Source: Armigeres subalbatus (taxonomy: Eukaryota; Arthropoda; Insecta; Diptera; Culicidae). Taken from it: a DNA stretch of 64,000 nt. Positions 10,000 through 19,491 of the stretch are shown piece by piece. Below the pieces are notes generated by a model. The model did not search any database, had not been told where the DNA came from, and saw nothing but the letters and a program-made list of their open reading frames with translations. The translations under genes and the position numbers were made by a program. Numbering within the stretch: position 1 is the first letter of the stretch; each line of letters begins with the position of its first letter. The DNA is taken from positions 45,195,065 to 45,259,064 of the forward strand of contig NC_085141.1 of assembly GCF_024139115.2 (NCBI RefSeq), written 5' to 3'.

Positions 10000-11379
10000 T
10001 AGGGTAACGGCTGTATTTTGGACCGGGCTCATATTTTGGACCACCTAGCTGAATTTTGCATTTATTTCACACAAAACTAAATAAAACATGCAATATTTAA
10101 GTTTTATTGCAAAAAGAAACTATCCATATGGTATCTCCTACATTTGTTTCTTATAAAATATAGCCATTATTAAGAATATTTTCACGTATTTACCCATTCC
10201 GGCTAGATTAGACCAAAACCAAGACGATATTGTAAAATGGAATTCAACTTTAAAAAGCTGTAAGTTTATTTGTACATAGATTTAAAACATGTGAATGATG
10301 TTGTTGACCTATTAGAACCTAATTGAAGCAGTTTCAGACCTGGAGCAAAACATTCCAAGTTTAAAAACTGTATTCTGAGGCATGTCCAAAATAGGATCAT
10401 TTTTCATTGGACCGAACCTATTTTCGACATATCTTCTTTTTGAGTTCTAGATCTTATAAACTTTTTCTTTCTTGCTACCAGAGGTGAGCCAGCCAAGAGC
10501 TGAAAGCCTCTTAAATGAAAATAATAATAATAATAAAAACTTTCGTTTTTATCAATCATTTATTTCGCTAGTATCAAACCATTAATAAATTACCGTTCAT
10601 ACCGAAATTATAAATTACCGTTCATTGATGTAAGTCCTTGAAAAATGTCTATAAACCAACATGTAACTGTTATCATTATTTCCATACAAAAAGAGTTAAG
10701 AAAAATCCATGACAAAAACCAATCTTTGCTAGAGCTTTCCGCCCATGCTGTTTGCCAATGGAACAGAGTTCCGTGTTCTACGATTCTACGAGCAAGGAAG
10801 AACCGAGCAACCCACTACTATCAAGGACGCAAATGGAACAGATCGGTAAACTACATAAAAAATATGGCAGAGTAGGAGTGACCAGGTGCATACATCACGA
10901 CCATGGGCCGCACGTTTGTTTTGCTTTGAAGATGCTGTACCGAGTGGTATTGAAATTGATTAGTTCAATACCCTTAGCTATTGGTATTGTTCTAAGCTTT
11001 TGAGTACTTATAAAAATGTATTGCTTAACAAAGACTTTAAGGATGAAACATCAAAAATACTAAGGATCACTAATTTAATCTAATAGTAACATAACTTTGC
11101 AAGCAATTCAAAATTATTCTAGTGGTCCAAAATATGTTAAATAGGTGGTCCAAAATAAAAACAGGTGGTCCAAAATTAAATCTTACATATCTTCAGAATT
11201 TTTGATATTTTGGTTCTCTCAGTGGGATTTACAAACATTTTTACCTACAAATCCTACCTAGCATTCATCGCTTTTTAGTTCCGTAGGGAATTGATCAAGA
11301 ATTATTGCAACATCTAACTTTTATTCGAAAAATTGTTTGTCCATCTCCTAAAGTGGTCCAAAATACCTCCCTTACCCTA
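10000..11379. mobile_element. TA-flanked MITE, TATTTTGGACC family
   Basis: Inverted ends GGGTAACGGCTGTATTTTGG (from 10002) and, inverted, GGGTAAGGGAGGTATTTTGG (to 11377) are flanked by TA on each side (10000-10001, 11378-11379). Subterminal copies of GGTCCAAAATA recur at 11118-11175. No transposase frame is visible; the ORF at 10645-10875 matches nothing I know. A TA target and such ends suggest the Tc1/mariner group. That class call is inferred. Confidence 0.7.
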
Positions 11380-12512
11380 ATCTATTTGGTTTTCAAACGG
11401 ATAGATTTATTATAATCTGCAGGAGCTACGAGATGAAGAATCGGAACAGTTACTATGTAAACTGTGGAACAGCCAAGCAACATTGACATTCTTTTGCGCA
11501 TTCGTATCCATTTCCACGAGCATTGTTGCTCAAACGAAATCCTAATCCGACGCTAACCCTTTTACTGGTAAAAGACTATTGATAGCACAGAAAAAGGAAT
11601 CTTCAAAGGAACCACCCCGCCTTATACTGGACCAGGTAGCAGTGCCCTAAATAATTGAAAGCGCATTCAATCCCAGCGCCTTCCTGCTGCAGATAATCGG
11701 CTTTCGAGATCTCGGTCGATTACCGCAAAACAATACCGACGTAAACGAGCACATGTAGAAGTTATTCAGTTCATAGGCCGGCACTAAGCCCAGCCCATAA
11801 TCACCTTAGCAGCGAAAATGAGCGATTATTCACTGCTGATCCCCGGGAGGAAATCTCCCACCCACCCAATAACCTGCCTGGCCTCTCTGGACCGTGGACT
11901 GGAACACGTGAGCCGACAAAAAAAGACTCATCCTCTGCCGCCGTATAGCTAAAAGTCACACGCAGGCGGATCCGGGAAGCAGTAGCCTCATGATGAACTG
12001 GCATTCATTAATCAATCGCCTCTGTTTCTGAACGGAAGCAACGATTACAGACTGTCCGACCAGCCTCGAGGAGGAGCATGACACCAGACGCACAACTAGT
12101 GGTTTTTGACGAATCTCTACATAGCAAAGTTTTATATGTAATGACGGTTTTTATATATCAAAAACATTGTAGAAATTATAACGTCAACCAGAGACGAGCA
12201 TCCTGCATCCTTCATGTTATGTAATTTGTTTTGATCATCATCAATGGAAAAGGAATAACACTAAACGATTTTCAACATTGCACCAAGTTGGTGAGTTCTG
12301 CCCCATTTTCCCCCGACTAATACGAAGTAGATATGTAATGGAAGGGATGTGTGGACGGAAGCTGGTGTTTACGCACAATGGAAAAAGTAAGTATGAAATG
12401 TCCGATTCCGATTTCGGAGCTAGAAAACATTCCAATTCAAACTAAGTAACGAACATATTTAAATACGTTTTTGGAATGATGTCACTTTGATTTATAATGA
12501 GTAAACTAATTG
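11380..12512. other. Unassigned, probably single-copy sequence
   Basis: No repeat structure or credible coding exon was recognised. Moderately GC-rich stretches at 11560-12080 have only short frames on both strands. It may be intron or intergenic DNA of the Ig gene to the right, but nothing in the sequence proves that. Confidence 0.3.
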
Positions 12513-12548
12513 GGTCTCAAGTAGCCTTGCGAGCAAAGGCGTAGGATT
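12513..12548 (+). repeat. SINE head fragment
   Basis: The phrase AGTAGCCTTGCGAGCAAAGG matches the tRNA-like head of the SINE at 46926-47076 (AGTAGCCTTGCGCGCAAAGG in that copy). Only about 36 bp remain. Confidence 0.55.
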
Positions 12549-12551
12549 AAG

Positions 12552-13196
12552 ACGTTTGGCATTTATTATTCATGACAAACAACCATTTCTACCAAACGGC
12601 ATTTGCGGCCAAATGATCTAGTCGGTTAAATGACTTTTTCAGCCAAACGACAATTTCAGCCAAATGGCATTTTCAGCCGAATAAACTGTTAGGGTAAACA
12701 ACTTTTTCGGTCGAATTAACAATTCGGCTAAATGACCCCTTCCGTAAAATGTAATTTTTGGTCAACCCATTTTCGACCTTATACCGTTTCGAAAAAACAT
12801 TCGGCCTAATGGAATTTGGCTAGATGACTTTTTCCCTAACCTGTTATTCGAATAAATGGCTTTTCGTCGAATGACTTCCGGCCACACGACAGGTAGGGCC
12901 ATTTGGCCGATAGACACAAGGCCAAAAGGTGTTTGACCGAATATGTCATGTGGCCAAAACCTATCTGGCCGACAATGTCGTTCGGCAGACTGACTAGTTG
13001 GCTGAAAAACTCGTTTGGCCCAAAAATTGTTTGGGTTTAATGATCGTTTGGCAGAAAGGCCTTGTTATTTGGCCAAACGGGTGGATATTTTTGACTATAT
13101 TACCCGTCCAGTAATCAACATGTGGCCGTTGGACCAAATGACATTTTCGACTAAATGGCCCATTCTGTCAAACAACTATTTCAGCCGAACGACATT
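12552..13196. repeat. Degenerate GGCCAAATGACATTTTC-type tandem repeat
   Basis: Phrases such as CAGCCAAACGACAATTTC, CAGCCAAATGGCATTTTC and GGCCAAAACCTATCTGG recur every 20-25 bp. Divergence is high. It runs directly into the 23-bp minisatellite at 13197, through TTCAGCCGAACGACATTTTCC. Confidence 0.7.
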
Positions 13197-16100
13197 TTCC
13201 GGAAGCCTCCTTTCAAGAGGCCTGGAAGCCTCCTTTCAAGAGGCCTGGAAGCCTCCTTTCAAGAGGCCTGGAAGCCTCCTTTCAAGAGGCCTGGAAGCCT
13301 CCTTTCAAGAGGCCTGGAAGCCTCCTTTCAAGAGGCCTGGAAGCCTCCTTTCAATTGGCCTGGAAGCCTCCTTTCAAGAGGCCTGGAAGCCTCCTTTCAA
13401 GAGGCCTGGAAGCCTCCTTTCAAGAGGCCTGGAAGCCTCCTTTCAAGAGGCCTGGAAGCCTCCTTTCAAGAGGCCTGAAAGCCTCCTTTCAAGAGGCCTG
13501 GAAGCCTCCTTTCAAGAGGCCTGGAAGCCTCCTTTCAAGAGGCCTGGAAGCCTCCTTTCAAGAGGCCTGGAAGCCTCCTTTCAAGAGGCCTGGAAGCCTC
13601 CTTTCAAGAGGCCTGGAAGCCTCCTTTCAAGAGGCCTGGAAGCCTCCTTTCGAGAGGCCTGGAAGCCTCCTTTCAAGAGGCCTGGAAGCCTCCTTTCAAG
13701 AGGCCCAAAAGCCTCCTTTCAAGAGGCCCGGAAGCTTCCTTTCAAGAGGCCCGGAAGCCTTTTTTCAAGAGGTCTGGAAACCTCCTTTCAAGAGGCCCGG
13801 ATGCCTCCATTCAAAGGTGCCCGGAAGTCTCCTTTCAAGAGACCCAGAAGCCTCCTTTCAAGAGGCCCGGAAGCCTCCTCTCAAGAGGCCCGTAAGCCTC
13901 CTTTCAAGAGGCCCGGAAGCCTCCTCTCAAAAGGCCCGGAAGCCTCCTCTCAAGAGGCCCGGAAGCCTCCTTTCAAAAGTCCCGGAAGATTCCTTTCAAG
14001 AGGCCCGGAAGCATCCTTTCAAGAGGCCCGGAAGCCTCCTTTCAAGAGGCCCGGAAGCCTCCTTTCAAGAGGCCCGGAAGCCTCCTTTCAAGAGGCCTGG
14101 AAGCCTCCTTTCAAGAGGCCCGGAAGCCTCCTTTCAAGAGGCCCGGAAGCCTCCTTTCAAGAGGCCCGGAAGCCTCCTTTCAAGAGGCCCGGAAGCCTCC
14201 TTTCAAGAGGCCCGGAAGCCTCCTTTCAAGAGGCCTGGAAGCCTCCTTTCAAGAGGCCCGGAAGCCTCCTTTCAAGAGACCCAGAAGCCTCCTTTCAAGA
14301 GGCCCGGAAGCCTCCTTTCAAAAGTCCCGGAAGATTCCTTTCAAGAGGCCCGGAAGCATCCTTTCGAGAGGCCCGGAAGCCTCCTTTAAAGAGGCCTGGA
14401 AGCCTCCTTTCAAGAGGCCTGGAAGCCTCCTTTCAAGAGGCCTGGAAGCCTCCTTTCAAGAGGCCTGGAAGCCTCCTTTCAAGAGGCCTGGAAGCCTCCT
14501 TTCAAGAGGCCTGGAAGCCTCCTTTCGAGAGGCCTGGAAGCCTCCTTTCAAGAGGCCTGGAAGCCTCCTTTCAAGAGGCCTGGAAGCCTCCTTTCAAGAG
14601 GCCTGGAAGCCTCCTTTCAAGAGGCCTGGAAGCCTCCTTTCAAGAGGCCTGGAAGCCTCCTTTCAAGAGGCCTGGAAGCCTCCTTTCAAGAGGCCTGGAA
14701 GCCTCCTTTCAAGAGGCCCGGAAGCCTCCTTTCAAGAGGCCCGGAATCATCCTTTCAAGAGGCCCGGAAGCCTTTTTTCAAGAGGTCTGGAAGCCTCCTT
14801 TCAAGAGGCCTGGATGCCTCCGTTCAAAGGGGCCCGGAAGCCTCCTTTCAAGAGACCCAGAAGCCTCCTTTCAAGAGGCCCGGAAGCCTCCTTTCAAGAG
14901 GCTTGGAAGCCTCCTCTCAAGAGGCCCGGAAGCCTCCTCTCAAGAGGCCCGGAAGCCTCCTTTCAAAAGTCCCGGAAGATTCCTTTCAAGAGGCCTGGAA
15001 GCATCCTTTCAAGAGGCCCGGAAGCCTCCTTTCAAGAGGCCCGGAAGCCTCCTTTCAAGAGGCCAGGAGGCCTGGAAGCCTCCTTTCAAGAGGCCAGGAG
15101 GCCTGGAAGCCTCCTTTCAAGAGGCCCGGGTGGCTCGTTTCAAGAGGCCCGGAAGCCTCCTTTCAAGAGGCCAGGAGGCCTGGAAGCCTCCTTTCAAGAG
15201 GCCTCGAAGCCTCCTTTCAAGAGGCCTGGAAGCCTCCTTTCAAGAGGCCTGGAAGCCTCCTTTCAAGAGACCCAGAAGCCTCCTTTCAAGAGGCCCGGAA
15301 GCCTCCTTTCAAGAGGCCCGGAAGCGTCCTTTCAAGATGCCTGGAATCCTCCTTTAGAGAGGTCTGGAAGCCTCCTTTCAAGAGGCCCGGAAACCTCCTT
15401 TCAAGGGGCCCGGAAGCCTCCTTTCAAGAGGCCCGGAAGCCTCCTTCCAAGAGGCCTGGAAGCCTCCTTTCAAGAGCATTGGAAGCCTCCTTTCAAGAGG
15501 CCCGGAAGCTTCCTTTCAGTAGGCCCGGCAGCCTCCTTTCAAGAGGCACGGAAGCCTCCTTTAAGAAGGCCCGGAATCCTCCTTTCAAAAGGCCTGGAAG
15601 CCTCCTTTCAAGAGGCTGGGAAGCCTCCTTTCAATAGGCCCGGAAGCTTCCTTTCAAGAAGCCTGGAAGCTTTATTTCAAGAGGCCTGGAAGCTTCCTTT
15701 CAAGAAGCCTGGAAGCCTCCTTTCAAGAGCATTGGAAGCCTCCTTTCAAGAGGCCCGGAAGCCTCCTTTCAAGAGGCCCGGAAGCCTCCTTTCAAGAGGC
15801 CCGGAAGTCTCCTTTCAAGAGGCCCGGAAGTCTCCTTTCAAAAGGGCCCTGAAGCCTCCTTTCAAGAAGTCCGGAAGCCTCATTTCAAGAGGCCCGGAAG
15901 CTTCCTTTCAAGAGGCCCGGAAGCCTTTTTTCAAGAGGTCTGGAAACCTCCTTTCAAGAGGCCTGGATGCCTCCATTCAAAGGTGCCCGGAAGTCTCCTT
16001 TCAAGAGACCCAGAAGCCTCCTTTCAAGAGGCCCGAAGGCCTCCTTTCAAGAGGCCCGGAAGCCTCCTTTCAAGAGGCCCGGAAGCCTCCTCTCAAAAGG

Positions 16101-16850
16101 CCCGGAAGCCTCCTCTCAAGAGGCCCGGAAGCCTCCTTTCAAAAGTCCCGGAAGATTCCTTTCAAGAGGCCCGGAAGCATCCTTTCAAGAGGCCCGGAAG
16201 CCTCCTTTCAAGAGGCCAGGAGGCCTGGAAGCCTCCTTTCAAGAGGCCTGGAAGCCTCCTTTCAAGAGGCCCGGAAGCCTCCTTTCAAGAGGCCCGGAAG
16301 CCTCCTTTCAAGAGGCCCGGAAGCCTCCTTTCAAGAGGCCCGGAAGCCTCCTTTCAAGAGGCCCGGAAGCCTCCTTCCAAGAGGCCTGGAAGCCTTCTTT
16401 CAAGAGCATTGGAAGCTTCCTTTCAGTAGGCCCGGAAGCCTCCTTTCAAGAGACGCGGAAGCCTCCTTTCAGAAGGCCCGGAATCCTCCTTTCAAAAGGC
16501 CTGGAAGCCTCCTTTCAAGAGGCTGGGAAGCCTGCTTTCAATAGGCCCGGAAGCTTCCTTTCAAGAGGCCTGGAAGCTTCCTTTCAAGAGGCCTGGAAGC
16601 TTCCTCTCAAGAGGCCTGGAAGCCTCCTTTCAAGAGGCCTGGAAGCCTCCTTTCAGTGGCCTGGAAGCCTCCTTTCAAGAGGCCCGGAAGCCTCCTTTCA
16701 AGAGGCCCGGAGGCCTCCTTTCAAGAGGCCCGGAAGTCTCCTTTCAAAAGGGCCCTGAAGCCTCCTTTCAAGAAGTCCGGAAGCCTCATTTCAAGAGGCC
16801 TGGAAACCTCCTTCCAAATGGCTCGGAATTTTTCTTACAAGAAGATTTGA
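13197..16850. repeat. 23-bp minisatellite with higher-order structure, about 159 units
   Basis: The unit is GGAAGCCTCCTTTCAAGAGG plus CCT or CCC, 23 bp, repeated head-to-tail for about 3.65 kb. CCT-type units dominate 13197-13700 and 14385-14715; CCC-type units dominate elsewhere. A block starting ATGCCTCC(A/G)TTCAAAGG and running through CCTCTCAA units to AAAGTCCCGGAAGATTCC appears at about 13801, 14814 and 15967, giving higher-order periods near 1.0 and 1.15 kb. A few units carry a 9-bp insertion (GGCCAGGAGGCCTGG). The plus strand has no stop in any frame of the unit. Plus-strand ORFs of up to 780 codons result and are not evidence of a gene. Confidence 0.95.
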
Positions 16851-17235
16851 AGCGATCTTTCAAGATGCTCAGAGCCCTCCATTAATTATTGGCTCGAAAG
16901 CCACAATTCAAGAAGATCGGAAGCATTCTTAGGAAGCTTGGTCTATAAAATTACGGAGTAATGAAAATTTCAGACAATTTTTAAAGGTTAGGTTTGAGGT
17001 CGATTTTTCATATATGTTATGAGTTACGCCTTTTTTCATTTACAGCAAAAAAAAAGGGCGTATCTCAATTAATGGTAAAGTTCGAAGGGGTACCTCTCAA
17101 TAAAAAGGTTTCGAACCGTTGTTATAATGGATTTTATGCAACCCATTTAAGTTGCATAATGTTCATTAAAACACCCATTTCATTGGTATGGAAAAGTCGG
17201 CCGTTTTATCACTCAAATGCCAACTGTAAACCAGG
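16851..17235. other. Decaying edge of the minisatellite and unassigned sequence
   Basis: Degenerate unit traces (GAAGCGATCTTTCAAGATG, CAAGAAGATCGGAAGC) persist to about 16945. After that nothing is recognised up to the next MITE. Confidence 0.5.
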
Positions 17236-18170
17236 TAGGGGAAAGTGGGGTAAGATGGCCATATGGGGCAAGACAGCCAACGTTAATTATGCCTTAAGTT
17301 AGCATTATATTCACATTATTATTACAAGGGATGGTTCACAATAATGTAAAAGGGCTATACAACTGAAAATGCACTTTGATAAACTCACTTGTTCTTGTAA
17401 TATTGATTTGAAGATGGTTTAGTTGAAATTCGAATTTTCTTATAATTTTCTAGTTCCATAATTTAACAATTGAAGCCTGAATTAATCATTTTTCAGGACA
17501 AATTGATATTTACCGAAGCTTTTATATAACTATAGCCTATATACAATAATAATTTGAGGAGATTCACAGTAATTAGGTTCGATAAGATAAAAATCTTTGG
17601 ATATACGTCGGCCTGGGGCGGTATTGCCAACTATATAGGAACAAGGTCATCTCCATGAGTCGCCTAACCCTTAAATGCATTTAAAAAATGATCTAAATAG
17701 TTTCTGCATGAATCAGAGATGATTTAAAACAAAGAATATGGTTTTAACAGTAGAATTTAGTTTTAGGCAAATTCTGATATTGTCGTAGTGCCAGTTGTCA
17801 AGAAATCAACATGGAATACGCCATTTTTTAACGAAGCATCATTTGAACATAATCCACAGAAGTGCAAGAAATGTGTCCCCTATTCTAAATAAATTTAGCA
17901 CACTTTTGATATAGTTTTTGGTCCATGCTCGTCTTGCCCCGACGGGGTGGTCATATTGCCCCATATGGTTAATATAGGCATCATAAAAACACCTTTTTTA
18001 AAACCAGTTTATAAGATACTGAAACGTTATTAATCAGTGTTTATTGATACTTATGTCAAAGACGGGTTATCATAAAGGTGTTTTATGGACAAATCAAAAG
18101 AATTTGAAGGAGTGTCACTATTTTACAAGGGATACCGCTTAGGATGGCCATCTTGCCCCACTTTCCCCTA
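17236..18170. mobile_element. TA-flanked MITE, GGGGAAAGTGGGG ends
   Basis: Ends GGGGAAAGTGGGGTAAGATG (from 17238) and, inverted, GGGGAAAGTGGGGCAAGATG (to 18168) lie next to TA on both sides. Internal phrases repeat the theme (ATGGGGCAAGAC at 17263, CATATTGCCCCATATGG at 17952). No transposase frame is seen. The length is 935 bp including the TA pairs. Confidence 0.75.
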
Positions 18171-18800
18171 GTATGATCATGAATTGCAAAAAGATGTTTT
18201 CCACTACAAACTCCGAAAGAAGATTCTCCTCCGAGCCGGAAAACGCTTGATTTCGTCTCATCGAAATGAAAATTACGAACCCAGCTTGAAAATATTCCGT
18301 TAAAATGTAAAAAAATCTTTATGAAACGATCGTAATAGGAAAACCGTAAAAAACATATTTGTTTCTAGTTCAATGTAGAGATGCTCATCCGGTTTGATAT
18401 TGCGCACAAAACATCATGATACTACATATATCAAATAAATGATGGTTGTCAGAATGACAGCATCTCTTATCTGTCAAAAGATACATAGATGATTCCAGAA
18501 ACCATGAATTATTAACATTGATAATCCATCTCATTGTATCTTTCTCTGTCGTCACGCCGACTATTGATTTTACTGAATTACACCCTTATGAGACGTTCAT
18601 CGAAAATAAATTCATTCATAAAAGTCAGATACAAGCTCTAGTTACGAGCCATTAATTTAGCTACATACTTTGACTGTACCCGCTCATATACTCATATACC
18701 ATCCACACGAACGGTAGTATAACTCGACATTCATTCACGCGTAAGCATGGCCCAACTGTAATAACCTAACTCCCAGCCGGAGAGCAACTCTGGTACATAC
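18171..18800. other. Intron-like sequence left of the Ig exons
   Basis: AT-rich, no ORF or repeat recognised. It lies 3' of the last visible exon on the minus strand, so it should be intron of that gene if the third Ig domain is further left. Confidence 0.4.
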
Positions 18801-18971
18801 CTCGTCGCAGCTCGGTTCCGTTTCGCTGCTGATATAGCGGACTGCCATCGTCGCGCCTCCAAGTCACCTTCGGGGTCGGATGACCGGTCGCTTTGCAGAA
18901 GAATGTCACGTTGCCTCCCTCGCGAACCGTCATATCCGACGAGGACTGCTCGTCCGAAATATCCGGCGGCA
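18801..18971 (-). CDS. DIP/lachesin-like Ig adhesion protein, exon with Ig domain 2
   Basis: This exon encodes [20 protein letters not shown], then [16 protein letters not shown] and [19 protein letters not shown]. That is the start of a C2-type Ig domain: the first cysteine is in FFCKATG and the core tryptophan is in TWRR. The acceptor is GATGACAG before the exon (intron 18972-19072, 101 bp) and the donor is GTATGT at 18800-18795. The length of 171 nt keeps phase (enters with 2 nt, leaves with 1 nt). The second cysteine of the domain must be on a downstream exon that I did not find to the left. DIP proteins are neuronal surface receptors that bind Dpr partners; lachesin is a close relative. 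The family call is firm, the exact paralogue is not. Confidence 0.88.
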
Positions 18972-19072
18972 CTGTCATCGGCGATGGAAGAGCGCAAAAA
19001 CCGCAAATTTGAAGCACAAGTCATGTATGCATCCATCAACACATCCGGATGGGGGTAGGAAAGGATACTCAC

Positions 19073-19280
19073 GCTGCACGTCGACGCAGCCCACTTGCTT
19101 CTGCAGTGGCGTTGCGTTGATTTGACACATGTAGCAACCGCGGTCCGATTCCCGCACGTTTCGGATCTTCAGCCGCCACACGTTCGACTCCTCCTGGGTC
19201 ACGCTGTAGCGTGAATTGTGTGTTACGACGCGACCCTGCAGGGCCAGCACGGTCTGATCGGAAGCACGCATCCATCCAAC
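19073..19280 (-). CDS. DIP/lachesin-like Ig adhesion protein, exon with second half of Ig domain 1
   Basis: The exon encodes VGWMRASDQTVLALQGRVVT, NSRYSVTQEESNVWRLKI and the domain-closing block RESDRGCYMCQINATP, with the second Ig cysteine in YMC, then LQKQVGCVDVQ. The CYMCQIN and QVGCVDVQ strings are typical of the insect DIP family. The acceptor is ACGTGCAG and the donor GTGAGT at 19072-19067. At 208 nt it ends with one base of a split codon, which joins the next exon as Leu before PPDI, where relatives I know usually have Val. There is a potential N-glycosylation site NAT. Confidence 0.9.
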
Positions 19281-19363
19281 CTGCACGTTTGGATGAATAT
19301 TTAGATTTTTGGAAAGAGGTCAAATTTATTCATATACACATGCACCGTTGCGAATTTGCTCAC

Positions 19364-19491
19364 CTTATAGGCACCTAAATTTTGTACAACACAACTTAAC
19401 GTAGCTTCTCTACCGATAGGAACTGTCACATTTTCTATGGGGCTGGCAAAGCTCGGTTTTGGCTCCTGCTCGTTCCGGGAGTCTGAGCTTC
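19364..19491 (-). CDS. DIP/lachesin-like Ig adhesion protein, exon with first half of Ig domain 1
   Basis: The exon encodes GSSDSRNEQEPKPSFASP, then IENVTVPIGREATLSCVV and QNLGAYK, the A-to-C strands of the membrane-distal Ig domain with the first cysteine in LSCVV. A polypyrimidine tract and CAG precede it (19492-19515, TTTCTTTTTCTTCTTCTTTCAG-like). The donor is GTGAGC at 19363-19358, and the intron 19281-19363 is only 83 bp. The 128 nt (2 + 42 codons) ends on a complete codon, matching the next exon. The signal-peptide exon is not seen. NVT is a possible glycosylation site. Confidence 0.88.

Noticed and set aside
11801..12004. Short minus-strand ORF in a GC-richer segment
   Set aside because: No conserved motif, and no acceptor or donor pair that would make it an exon of the minus-strand Ig gene was evident.
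13015..16758. Very long plus-strand ORFs (up to 780 codons) with a 23-residue repeat
   Set aside because: They are explained by a 23-bp tandem unit lacking stops in every plus frame. Indels ignore any single frame, and no start context or splice structure supports a gene.
13197..16850. Regular short repeats suggestive of a CRISPR array
   Set aside because: Units are contiguous with no spacers, there are no cas genes, and the window is eukaryotic.
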